64,000 nucleotides of DNA from Platynereis dumerilii (GCA_026936325.1 JAPTHN010000018.1:8079658-8143657); one strand, 5' to 3'. Shown: positions 35,201 through 45,977, numbered from the stretch's first letter. The notes: a model not told the origin generated them from the letters alone. A program made the numbers and translations.

Positions 35201-35940
35201 ACGGGCGCAAATGTTGCCAACAGGCGCAAATGTTTGCCAACGGGCGCAAATGTTTGCCAACGGGCGCAAATGTTTGCAAACGGGCGCAAATGTTGCCAAC
35301 GGGCGCAATTGTTTGCCAACGGGTGCAAATGTTTGCCAACGGGCGCAAATGTTTGCCAACGGGCGCAAATGTTTGCCAACGGGCGCAGATGTTTGCCAAC
35401 AGGCGCAGATGTTTGCCAACGGGCATAAGTTTGCCAACGGGCGCAAATGTTTGCCAACGGGCGCAACTGTTTGCCAACGGGCGCAAATGTTTGCCAACGG
35501 GTGCAAATGTTTGCCAACGGGCACACATGTTTGCCAACGGGCGCAAATGTTTGCCAACGGGTGCACAGGTTTGCCAACGGCTGCAAATGTTTGCCAACGG
35601 GCCAATGTTTGCCAACGGGAGCACATGTTTGCCAACGGGAGCACATGTTTGCCAACAGGCGCAAATGTTTGCCAACGGGCGCAAATGTTTGCCAACGGGC
35701 GCAAATGTTTGCCAACGGGCGCAAATGTTTGCCAACGGGCGCACATGTTTGCCAACGGGTGCACATGTTAGCCAATGTTGGCCAACAGGCGCAAATGTTT
35801 GCCAACGGGCGCAAATGTTTTGCCAATTGCACGTAAATGTTTGCCAATGGGCCTAAATGTTTGTGTCAACTTATGCTATCAAGCCATACCTTATACCTTG
35901 GCTCTCAAACCTCCCGTTCGTAGAACGGGTATAATGCTAG
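32207..35940 (+). mobile_element. Helitron-like element carrying a minisatellite
   Basis: The 3' end shows the Helitron signature: hairpin CCCGTTCGTAGAACGGG (35913-35929), 7 bases, then CTAG, followed by host T. The proposed 5' end is TCATC... at 32207, preceded by host A, giving the A/T insertion site expected. The region around TCATATATTAATGCG resembles the 5' end of the related element at 37377-37716, whose limits are proven by an empty site. The interior is almost wholly the 20-bp tandem array. No Rep/helicase is present, so it is non-autonomous. The 3' end is firm; the 5' end is inferred. Confidence 0.6.
32555..35870. repeat. 20-bp minisatellite array, about 165 units
   Basis: The consensus unit is GCAAATGTTTGCCAACGGGC, with an imperfect GCAAA...TTTGC inverted repeat inside. 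A higher-order duplication is visible: about 32700-34125 repeats at 34126-35770, with an offset of 1426 bp in the first half and 1626 bp after about 35100 (ten extra units in copy 2). As 20 is not a multiple of 3 and the unit has no stop in any frame, long ORFs arise on both strands (up to 461 codons plus, 539 minus). They are Cys/Gln/Asn-rich or Trp/His/Leu-rich repeats with no splice or start context, and I do not regard them as genes. Confidence 0.97.
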
Positions 35941-36489
35941 TATATGTAACTTAGCAGCCAATTTTCATCCGATTTGGATGAAACTTTCAGGTTTTCTCAT
36001 TTACACTATAAACAATATCATGATAACATTGATAAAACATTTCTTTTATCAGGAAAGTTTTAAAAATTGTTTAAATGGGAGTAAATTTTTCTTAATGACT
36101 CTCAATTGAGCTCAATGAGGGGTAATTAGGTTTCTGGTATCAAAGCAATCGGCATTCTCTTTGTAGTCAGAATTAGCTAATTGCTTAGTTGTGTAATCTC
36201 ATAGCAACACATAAATGAGAAAACCTGATTCTAGGGATGGGGCTTGGTTTTTTAAAATGAATAATGTCTTGCTCTGTTTTGATGAAATAAATGAATTCTT
36301 GTTGGCAATCTTGAAATAGATAATTTCCACCAGGGGTAGGCCTATATCTTAATGAGGCGTTTCTTGATTTAGGAATGAATATTTGAAATAAGTAAATACT
36401 TCTGCCATCACCGTGAAATACATAATTTCCCTCCAAAAAAAAACCCCAAGGGCCCCCCCCCCTGGAAATTAAATGGTCGTCCACTTAGT
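35941..36489. other. Non-coding, nothing recognised
   Basis: AT-rich sequence with A- and C-runs near 36437-36465. No gene was recognised. Confidence 0.4.
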
Positions 36490-36635
36490 CTATTTCATAA
36501 CATGTTCACTCTTTGACATTGCAAGTATATTTATAACTTCCAGGTAAACCTATTTCTTCTGTTAGCACATGTATCTGACCTGCAGCATCACATTTCTTGT
36601 AGCTAATTTAGCACATAATAGGAAAGGGTTTTGTA

Positions 36636-37034
36636 CACTCCTGCTCATAAATATGGAATACTTTTTTGGAAAAAAGTGTCAAATGAAAGTAAATTTCAGA
36701 GTGTGAATGAAAGCAAGGTCCATTGCAAAGGTCAAGTCATCTTCTCTAATCACTCTTTGAAAGCCTCAATTACATTTTTTGCAAGAATTTTTAATTTTTG
36801 GTTGAATGCATCTCACTCTAAAAAGACCACTGAATTTCCGTATTCCATGTTGCTGCAACTTTCCGTGGGGTTAACACTGCAGCATGCGTTTTAAATGACA
36901 GCATGTTCTTCCCTTTAGCAATCATTGGAAGTAGTTACCATTGAATCAGACCATCATGTGCTCCAGCATAAGTTGCTAAAGTTGTCAATTTCAATGGAGA
37001 ATGTTGAAGTATTCTATATTTATGAGCGACGGTG
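36636..37034. mobile_element. Tc1/mariner-type MITE
   Basis: The ends are inverted copies: left CACTCCTGCTCATAAATA..., right with TATTTATGAGCGACGGTG. The element is flanked by TA on both sides (36634-36635, 37035-37036). The segment is absent from the homologous repeat at about 28990, which confirms insertion. It is 399 bp and carries no transposase. Confidence 0.8.
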
Positions 37035-37376
37035 TACAACAAGGAGCAACAGTTAATAATTCATAATTGCTTAGTGAAAAGCGTTGCCCTATGTCATAAC
37101 ATGAGCCTAGATTAGTCTTTGATGTGCATGTAAATATATTCTCAGACTTATGCAACCGAAACTTGATAATGTTATTGTAACAGCAAAGATGCTTATGGCA
37201 AGCCTTTGTTTCAGGGCTTTGGAGTTGTGTGGACGTAATGGCATTATTGCACGTTAATGTCACATGGTTAGAAGAAATAAAATAACTTATTCCATAGGAT
37301 TTCAAAATGAATGATTATTTAGAAAGTTTTATGTAAAATTATAGAAACATTTCACTTGTTGCATAAATTATGTAAA

Positions 37377-37716
37377 CTAGCATAGTACCCGTGAAAGGGG
37401 AATAAGAAAAGGATGATGGATGAATTGTGATTGAAGAAAACATACATTTTGTGATTACCTGAGAAACACAGCATGCAGGAATGACACCTTGAGATAAAGC
37501 AGTAAAATGGAATAGGAAACATTTGTGAATATTGGTAGTCGAGCAGAAATGACTAATAAGTGCACTGGTATAATATGAACAGTTTGAGAAATGACACCCA
37601 CTTATGGTTGTTGTAAGACTTGGAATAATGTTGCTTGCAAATTTTTAGTTGTGGGAAATCAGTAGTCTGGGTGGAGTAGAGTAAAGCATCCGTGAATTAA
37701 TAGTATGAGATAATGA
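37377..37716 (-). mobile_element. Small Helitron-like element
   Basis: Read on the minus strand it starts TCATTATCTCATAC and ends ...TATGCTAG after a worn hairpin (CCCCTTTCACGGG). The host bases are A before and T after. Removing it restores ATGTAAA-TAATTTTCTGG, matching the uninterrupted copy at about 29348 (ATGTAAATTATTTTCTGG) with one difference. There is no target duplication, as expected for a Helitron. 340 bp, non-coding. Confidence 0.75.
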
Positions 37717-37861
37717 TAATTTTCTGGAGTCTTGATTCACCCAATTAACTTTTGCCTCTGACTCTTGACTCCACCTGAAAACCTAATGTCAATGCCGCCC
37801 TAAGTCCGACTCCATGACTCCATTTGAATCTTGACTCTGACTCCGCCTCCAAAAGCCGGCT

Positions 37862-38222
37862 TTGTTTCCTCAATTTTGAGTTTTTTCATCTGCACTCTAA
37901 AAAAATTCGCGACAAAATTGGTTTTTTAGTTTCAAAATGGTTTTTTGAAAAACAAAATTTCAATGCAAAAACCAACATGCAAAAACCAAATGTCAATGCA
38001 AAAACCAACATGGATTTTTGAAAAAATCCATGTTGGTTTTTTTTTGCATTGAAATTTGGTTTTTCAAAATACCATTTTTAATCTAAAAAACCAATTTTGT
38101 TCCGAATTTTTTTTGAAAAATCCATGTTGGTTTTTGCATTGAAATTTGGTTTAAAAAAAAACCCATTTTGAATCTAAAACAACCAATTTTGTTTCTTCAA
38201 TTTTCTGTATGTTCATCTGCAT
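37862..38222. mobile_element. Palindromic MITE-like segment (CACTCTAAAA family)
   Basis: It starts CACTCTAAAAAAATTC at 37893 and contains inverted stretches of AAAACCAACATGGATTTTTG type around a centre near 38030. Imperfect direct repeats ending TTCATCTGCA bracket it (about 37862-37893 and 38188-38222). The TIR and interior resemble 52690-52840. The right terminus is worn or lost. Confidence 0.6.
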
Positions 38223-39499
38223 CACCTGCAGTGTTGCGGACAGATCTTCCCCGTTCACAATGCATGTCTGTGCCACTCTATTTCTGGACTGTGATGCAAG
38301 TGAAAGTTGATAACATTAACAGGAAAGACGCATTTCGCAAGCCTTTGTTTCCTGATTCCCAATGCGGATTAAATCTCATTAACAACATTCTATTCTGGCT
38401 AATAGAAAAGGGAAGGCTTACAATGAATATTAATTCAAATGATAACACGTAGGTGTTACATGCAGCAGAGGTGGCGCTACAGCATCTCGTTGGCTGCTTA
38501 TTACCTGCTCATTGCTTTGTATGGCGGAACACTTATATTAAAGTAAGCCGGTTCAAGACAGAAATGCACAAGTTGAAAAGGAAAGGCGTGTGTAAGGTGA
38601 GTTACTAGTTTTCTTTGTAAGTTTTATTAGAATATACATAACATTCAACAATTCTAAAATTGGAGAGTTTTTAAAATCATGAAAGAACTAAATTTCCTCA
38701 TACAAGACCATTAGGGCATGCTGACTAAACACTTTCAAATGAGAGTCACAGAGGGGCTATAGAACATATTTACAGGTTAGTCCCAATGAATTTCAGACTT
38801 TTACTTTTTTTGGGACTGATGATTTGTCATGATCATACTCAATACTTTCAATGTTAATTTGATTTAAGGAGACGGACAGCCAAACGAAAGGATTATGCAT
38901 CTGATTTTCACTCTAAAATCAGTTATGACCAGTCAAATGGCCTTCTCTTGATCATGACTAATCAAGCAGCCTCTATGTTTCCCATGTTGAAAGTAGAGAA
39001 GATGACACTTCATCAGCTATCATGAGTCAAGAAGTGCATTTTTCACAGTGAACTGGTCCTCATTTTTTTCTATATCAAAGTGACAGACTGTAAAATGTGT
39101 AATCCATTGGTACTGAACGAAGAAGCAATCTTGCTGTAATTTCAATCAACGGAAAGAGAGCCAATATGACGTGCCTTGCAGGGAAATGGTACAGAAAATG
39201 ATTAAGTATGATTGTCCATAACTGATAAGCAAACCATACACTGTAGTTCTCTCGCTAAAGTTCTGACATTGTCCAATTAAATTGTGAAGAAAGCCCACAT
39301 GAAAACAATTTGTGAATTCCATGAAAGGCACAACGCTTTGAGGCTGTGAATGTCTTACAACCTCAGCCATCTGATCAACCAGTCAGTGACTGCCGTTATC
39401 CTGGGTTTCATGATAAAATTTGAATTTTGTGTCAGCTTAAATGATTGAGTGAGATTATGGCACGATATCTTTGAGGTGACATAGCTTGTTGTTTTAAAT
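38223..39499. other. Non-coding, apparently unique
   Basis: No repeat or convincing ORF. AAG/GTGAGT at 38597 would make a good plus-strand splice donor and could end a non-coding exon, but nothing else supports it. Confidence 0.4.
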
Positions 39500-40037
39500 T
39501 ACTGTAAAACGGGGTTACTTTGGCCGTTCTGTACTACTTTGGCTGCCAAATGAGAAAAAAATTCAGTATCCTGTATCTCTTTTTGCATCTGTTAGAGCAA
39601 CTTGTCTACTTTTTAGAGGCGATGCATCAGCCTATCGCTGATATAGTCTTAGTGATTCTATATATCACTGTGCACTAACGATGGGGGTACCCTCGCCATC
39701 TGGGCAGCCATTGCAAATCTCGATTCAAAGTAATTTTTTATCATCTTGAGCTTATTATATCATATCCAAGGCCTATTTTGGTCATGCATATCGATTGAAT
39801 ATTAAACTAACCCTGGGTCTTGTCTGCCAAGTGTGATGAGTCACAGAATTGGTATATTTTGCAATCAAAATGTAAGGTCAGGGCGAGGGTACCCAAAAAC
39901 ACCTGTCGAGGGTAACACCATTTTCAATTTTTGTCATGGTGAGGGTACCACCTAATATCTCTGTAATGGAAATGGTTCTTTTTTGGCATTGTTATAAAAA
40001 GAAATATTAATGTTATTAGTTTTATACCATAGATAAA

Positions 40038-40043
40038 ATAGAC

Positions 40044-40108
<65 letters not shown>

Positions 40109-40121
40109 TAGATAGATAGAT

Positions 40122-40160
<39 letters not shown>

Positions 40161-40183
40161 TAGATAGATAGATATAGATAGAT

Positions 40184-40227
<44 letters not shown>

Positions 40228-40228
40228 G
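40038..40228. repeat. (GATA)n microsatellite
   Basis: About 45 tetramers with occasional ATA slips. A shorter second run lies at 40386-40447. The tyrosine/leucine/serine/isoleucine-repeat frames here are products of the microsatellite. Confidence 0.98.
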
Positions 40229-42237
40229 ACATCTCATCTTCTCATGGTGGTTGCCTAACAGACTGTCTAGATACTGTATATCCAATAAAGTAATCTTCAA
40301 CAGGCATCCCAGAGGGACCCTAAAAGTCTGACTGTAGACCCTCTAGACATCTTTAAAGGTTACAAAATTAGCCCAGTGCTCCCAATAGATAGCTAGATAG
40401 ATAGACAGATAAATGAATAGATAGATAGATGGATAGATAGATAGATACTAATTGCCTTTATACTTGACTATGTCTATCTTCTTGTTTATCTAGTTGTATA
40501 TTTATCTATGAAGGAAAGACAATAGCTACACCAAAATAATTCATTAAATAGTAGCTCTCAAATACCTGTGTAACACACACAGATGTTTTATCTTGTGGTG
40601 AGACTGTGTACTCCGCCTCTTAGCCGTGGTCCCTGTCCGGTTTTGTTTTCCTTGTTCAACAATGTTTGTGATGTAAAGCCTTACCCCTATCATACATTGT
40701 TCTGTATTGCTGCATGATGATTACAGAATTTGACTGCTTACAGTAGTTTTACCAACCATGCCATTCTTTTCATTAAGCATTGACTATGAGGTTGCTTACT
40801 ATGTCCAATCTCCAAGATGTGTGAGGTTCTGCTGTTCATATCATAGGTGGCCATACTAATCATTGAGAGACATGATGTCTCAGGGCTAGCAAATGGCTTC
40901 AGTGCACCTATATACTAGCATATGACAAATCAGTGAAATTAGAATTTGTCATGTGATTTTGGAATAGGCTCCCACCAGTTATGCATTTCTTCAAAATATG
41001 CAAATACTATAAAGGAAATAATGATTTTCATGCCACAACATTATCAAAATAAGTGAGATGTACAAGGTCAACTATTGAATTTGCACCATATCTGTATGTT
41101 ATTTGCAAAATGACCCTGCTTCTGCAATCTCCAAATTCGCATTGCATACGCTTGTATTGTCTTATAGGGTATTATTGGTATGCATGCGCGTAGTTCATAT
41201 ACCTATCATATAAGCCAACAATTGCTGCATGGAAGGTTGGAGATGAGACCCGAAAATGGAATGCTTATCAAAACTGCTGATTTCTCTTCATTTAGTTTCA
41301 CAGATACTTAAAAGGAGATAATTCGAATGTACCACCCATTGATCATCTCATTCGAAATTGTTTTAGGCATCACCATGCACTTTATATATATTCCTTATGA
41401 TAATTCATTTCCTCTGTATCTAAAGACACATGCATCAACCTTATAACGCTTGCATAGTCTGTATAATTATTGTATAATAACAAATATTAGTTTACTAATA
41501 TCTTAGGAATGGATTTTAGCTCTCGGCAATAGTATGCTGCATAAGAATTAAAACATGACTGAAACATGATAATCTTAGATCGTGTCCTGTCAGCAGTGTG
41601 CACAGGGAGAAAATAATCATTCATGTAAGTTTTACTCTGGATGGTACTGTTTGGATAAAGGTCATTTTGATCAACTTTCTTCCTCCGTGTTTGCCTGCCA
41701 CATCTTGGGTATGAATGTGTACATATCTGTGGTCATTGAATTGAATTGAATTTAATTCCTCCCTGTCTGAGACTGCCCATCCTCCTCTTAGACGCACAAT
41801 TCTTGCCAGGTTTTAGAGTTAGGAGCTTTTATAACAATGGCCTACAAACTAACTGGTTTTTATCTGTGCTTGACAACCAGTTGTCACAGTCAAGTATGTT
41901 TCTAAGGTTCCATCTATTTGTTTTAATTTTTAGATGTGTACCAAAATTTGTCAAATCTGCATTGCACTAACTTCCACTATGGGGTAAAATGGACAGGAAT
42001 GCTGTTGTGCAACTGTATTCTCATTTGGAGTTAATTGATTTTAATATTTTCCTTTATTGACAGGGTAATATTGCAATTATGTTCTTGATTGGGGTTCCTG
42101 ACTGGTAATTAAAAGAAGTACAATCATGTGTCAGCAAATGCTGTTATCGATTGCAACAAAGAGCAAATTGAATAAGCTGATTCATTGCCTTCTCTTCCTT
42201 GACTGTTTGCTTTTAGTTGTTCAAGCAATATCTGACA

Positions 42238-42433
42238 TTACCCTCGCCAATCCCTTGGTGGTTACCCTCGCCAACCGGAAATGACCCTCGCCCAAATCTT
42301 GCAGTACCCTCGCCACTTCCGGGTTGGTACCCTCGCCATTTCTGTTGGTACCCTCGCCATTTTCTGTTGGTACCCTCGCCAAAATGCTGGTACCCTCGCC
42401 CTGCCATTTTTTTGTTTTTGTGGTACCCTCACC
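42238..42433 (+). repeat. Subterminal TACCCTCGCC repeat cluster
   Basis: Nine or so copies of (T)ACCCTCGCC at 15-30-bp spacing, all in one orientation, close to the right end of the CACTA-like element. Such clusters are the usual binding sites of CACTA transposases. The glycine-rich minus-strand frame across them is an artefact. Confidence 0.8.
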
Positions 42434-44269
42434 TCGAGTGATTTCTAATTTCCTAAATGTCTTACTTCATCTTGTATATCTGAACCTGTCACTTGGCAAT
42501 CATTCCTTCCACAAGCCATTTTAGCCACCTTCAAAATTTGAAGACCTAACTCCCTCTACATTTTTTGCAATTTCACTTTGAAATCACGAATCAGTAGTTG
42601 TAATGGCCACCCTGATGGCGAGGGTACCCCCTTCGTTAGTGCACAGTGTATATAGCCACTCGCCTCTGTATAGATGGCCACAGGCCTCCCGACAGGAGGC
42701 TTTTCCAAGATTCGGAATTTCAGATTGTGAAACTTCGTCATCAGAACGGGTAGCCAGCGTCGTAGTAAAATGCGGACAAGGCCTAATTTGCGGAACGGCG
42801 GGCCGCGGGATTTCGTAGTAAAACGCGGATGCGCAGTTGCGGAACAGACCGCTTTTTGCGGGATCGGGCCGAAATTAAATGTAGATGGGATGAAATATGT
42901 GGAACAAGCTGAATCTGCTTTAAAAATCGCCTCTATTTTTTTTTGAAAAAATGTTCTTGTTATGTACATTCATTTTGTTTCAATATCATGATACCAGTGT
43001 TTCTTGTGAAGGCCATTCTGGGAAAAAGCAGAATTGCAAAAAATATGATTTTGCAGGGTAGTGTCTACTTTGTTCTAGGTGGGTCAAGCACAAGCTTAAG
43101 CAGTGAAAATTGTGGACGACTTTTAAAGATAATATATCACATTTTCAAACTTCACAGGATTTGTTTATATGTTATGCAATTTAGTGAGTTTAGGGCTATG
43201 GCCAATGTTACCCCAAATCTCCAAGTCAGTGTCGGGGTTACTTTGGCCACCCCTGGAAATGGCAATTAGCAAGAGTTGGAACAGTTTGTAGTTAAAATCA
43301 GTCAAGGAGGTATAAACCTTGATTTGACAAACAGGTGTATGACCCTGAAAATTATGTTTACTGCCATAGATGCTAAACAAAATACCATAAATGGTCCATT
43401 GCAATAATTGCACTTGATGTCTTTTAACAAGCATAACATAGTGATGATGTACTGGCTGCTAGGGAAGCTGTGAACCACTGTAGACATATGATTTCATCAA
43501 AAATAGCATAAGACTAAGCTATTTCATCTTGGGATTATTCTTTATGGTGTTTGTCAACATAATGTTACATCGGTGAATTACGCAAAAAAATTGAAAATTA
43601 GAATAGAAATGTTAAATGTCATATGATTGAGAAAAATTGTTTTAAAATGACACCTTTTATGACTGGTAGCATATCTTACATTCTTGTGACCTAAAAACTG
43701 GGGTATGTTCACGCTAAGTCATTCTGAACTAGGAGGCAGTAGTAGGCTACATGTATCAAAACTTATCTTTGTTCAGAAATCTGCGAATGAGTCACAATTC
43801 CTTCTAGATTACAAAATACATTCCTTGGCTTGTTGGGTAGCTAAAATCACATAAGTAATTAAATTCTACTGCGGTAGATTATATTACATGATCAAAATCT
43901 AAGGCGGTCAAAGTTACCCCAACTCCGGGGATACTTTGGCCGACCCTTTAATTATGTAATAAAACTTAGAACCATCATAGATTTTGGAAAGAGTTTTGAC
44001 AAATGAAACCTCAATGTTCTGGCTGGGTTATGGCACAAAACTGTTGATATTCAACAAACAGTTTTTCTCAGAACACAAATTTGGTGCTCCGAAACGGCCA
44101 AAGTAACCCCGTTTTACGGTATGGTAATTGACAGATTCTCTTAGCTGATTATTTTACCGGTGATTTAATTAGCATGCAATTCTCAGGTTCTTGGCCACTG
44201 AATACATGGCATTTTTAGCTTGTCTGTTTTCTTTGAAAACGAAGAGCTAAATATTGTCGTCACTCGATC

Positions 44270-45015
44270 GTCGTCGGCGTCGGCATTGTCCTGGTAAAGG
44301 TTTGTGGAAATGTCCATTGTGACCTTAGTTTTCCACTTAGAGTTATGAAATTTGGCCTGTGGGTATGGATCAGTATCATGTCAAAAAATCCAAGTTGGCT
44401 GCCAAAATGGGTGGTAATAAATATTCAATTCAATTCAATTCAATTCAATTCAATTTTATTCAATTCAATTCAATTCATTTTTGAACTGCAGCCATTTTGG
44501 CATTTGTCTTTCTTCATTCTTAAACTGCCCATTGTGACCTCAATACTTCGCTAAAAATTACGAAATTTGGTACAGGTACTGGCCTGTGGGTATGGATCAG
44601 GAACATGTTGAGAAATTGAAGATGCCGGCCATTTTGGCAGCCATCTTGATTCTTGAACTGCCCATTGTGATCTCAATGTTTCGCTTAGATTCATGAAATT
44701 TGGTACGCAAGTGTTCGCCTGTCGCCATCGATCCGGAACATGTTTTGAAATCCAAGATGGTGGCCATTTTGTGGCGGCCATTTTAGGAGCCATCTTTCTT
44801 TTTTCTTGAACTGCCCATTTTGACCTCAATATTTCGCTTAGAGTTACAAAATTTGGCATAGGCCTGTGGGTATGAATCAGGAACATGTAAATAAATCCAA
44901 GATGGCCACGAAAATGGCCGCTTGAAAATGACCGAAATCCTTGAACTACCCATTGTGACCTTTATATTTCGCTTACTGGTATGAAATTACCTACACTTAT
45001 TGGCCTGTGGGCATG
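44270..45015. repeat. Tandem repeat of roughly 130-150-bp units
   Basis: CCATTGTGACCT-type starts occur at about 44308, 44528, 44663, 44817 and 44948. Each is followed by TTCGCTTAGAGTTA..AAATTTGG, GGCCTGTGGGTATGGATCAG, and an AAGATGG..GCCATTTTGG..CCATCTT palindrome. A (CAATT)n run (44427-44476) interrupts the first unit. Confidence 0.8.
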
Positions 45016-45640
45016 TAGCCCTATAATGTTTTCTTTTTATAATTTTCATTCAGTCAAGCAGAATGTGATAATTAATCCTGTTTTCAGAGACACGGAACCT
45101 TGGCCTTCGATAATTAGCTAATATTATTCACGAAAAGCATTTCTAAAACCAATTAATTTTCTGAGTGAATGCGCAATTTTGAAAAGGAGCAATTAGTGAC
45201 TCTATTTAGCTTTTCCATTATGATTTACACAATTAATCATTTTTATATTTTCAAGGATATCATTTTCCCTGTGTCAGGTAAAAGAAAAAAGAAACTTCAT
45301 TCTATAGAGAGAAAACACTAATTACCTGACATCATTTTTAATCCGTTGCCATTCCTGATTATTTTAGAAAAATTCTGTTTTTTTTTTGTTTTTTTCAAGT
45401 AGGCCTACATGAAAAATTTGAACAATTTTGTTCTGCACGAAAACCAGTGGGGTAGAACTTCGATCCTTGACCTGGAGATGGTTAGGAACAATTCTGGATA
45501 CTTTTTAGTTGTGCAGATAAATTTCTTCAATGTTGGTATTTCGTACAATATATTTGTCAGAATGCTGCTTCTTTAAGTTCTTCTTAAATATAATCAAAAG
45601 AGAACAGGTCAATATCATAAAAATCCAAGTTCAGTATCGA
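45016..45640. other. Non-coding, nothing recognised
   Basis: AT-rich sequence without ORFs or repeats of note. Confidence 0.4.
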
Positions 45641-45649
45641 GCTTTAGGG

Positions 45650-45770
45650 CCCTCCCCATGGGCCACTGGCCCCTGCCTGGGATTGAACCCTGAGGCCTGT
45701 TACAGTAGGGCCTGTTACAGTAGGGTGGAAGGCAGGCATACTATGCTACTGTGGCAGGTGTGGCTGGCAG
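45650..45770 (-). pseudogene. tRNA-like sequence, probably SINE head
   Basis: The minus strand has AGTAGCATAGTATGCCTGCC (A-box-like) and GGGTTCAATCC (a good B box). A 16-bp direct duplication (CCTGTTACAGTAGGG twice) stretches the anticodon region, so it cannot be a working tRNA. Confidence 0.45.
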
Positions 45771-45977
45771 AATTTTAAGGGGTTCCTCCAAGTGCCTATG
45801 CAAGATATAACTAATTGTGAAACAAATAGTAATTTAACTGTAAAGATCTCTTTTAACCATAATGATCCACCTCATTCAATTTATGCATCCACAATTGAAC
45901 AATGAACAGAAACACCTGGACTAAAGATCTTTATTTAGAAACTCCAGGACCTGCACATAAACTGATGATACTCTTTC

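Larger units (their letters stand above)
36490..37820. repeat. Long dispersed repeat E, copy with two insertions
   Basis: Collinear with 28850-29456 except for two foreign segments, 36636-37034 and 37377-37716. Shared landmarks are AACTTCCAGGTA, GTCATAACATGAGCCTA and TCTTGACTCCACCTGAAAAC. Confidence 0.75.
39666..42648. mobile_element. CACTA-like (EnSpm) non-autonomous transposon
   Basis: The terminal inverted repeat CACTGTGCACTAACGA continues to GGGGGTACCCTCGCCATC on both sides and is flanked by TAT (39663-39665, 42649-42651), a 3-bp duplication. The motif TACCCTCGCC is repeated subterminally: about nine times at 42238-42433, and in both orientations at 39690, 39880 and 39940. A CACTG start, 3-bp duplication and clustered subterminal motifs are CACTA features. 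The interior has no transposase; it includes GATA microsatellites and plain sequence. Confidence 0.75.
39502..44119. mobile_element. TIR DNA transposon (TA duplication), host of a nested element
   Basis: The left end CTGTAAAACGGGGTTAC and right end GTAACCCCGTTTTACGG are inverted copies, flanked by TA on both sides. TTTGGCC boxes next to GGGGTTAC or GTTACCCC recur inside (43190-43255, 43915-43945) as subterminal repeats. Without the nested element it would be about 1.6 kb. The TA duplication suggests a Tc1/mariner-like group, but no transposase is present to confirm this. Confidence 0.7.

Noticed and set aside
32543-35856. Long ORFs on both strands in the 20-bp array
   Set aside because: They follow automatically from a stop-free unit whose length is not a multiple of 3; all frames give the same repeat and no gene context exists.
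32555-35870. CRISPR-like array
   Set aside because: Units are contiguous with no unique spacers, and the genome is eukaryotic.
38590-38603. Splice donor AAG/GTGAGT as the first-exon end of the plus-strand GPCR
   Set aside because: It is 9 kb upstream with no TATA box or other support; donors of this quality occur by chance.
39924-40300. Tyr/Leu/Ser/Ile repeat ORFs
   Set aside because: Direct translation of the GATA microsatellite.
42213-42407. Glycine-rich minus-strand ORF
   Set aside because: Translation of the clustered TACCCTCGCC subterminal repeats of a transposon.
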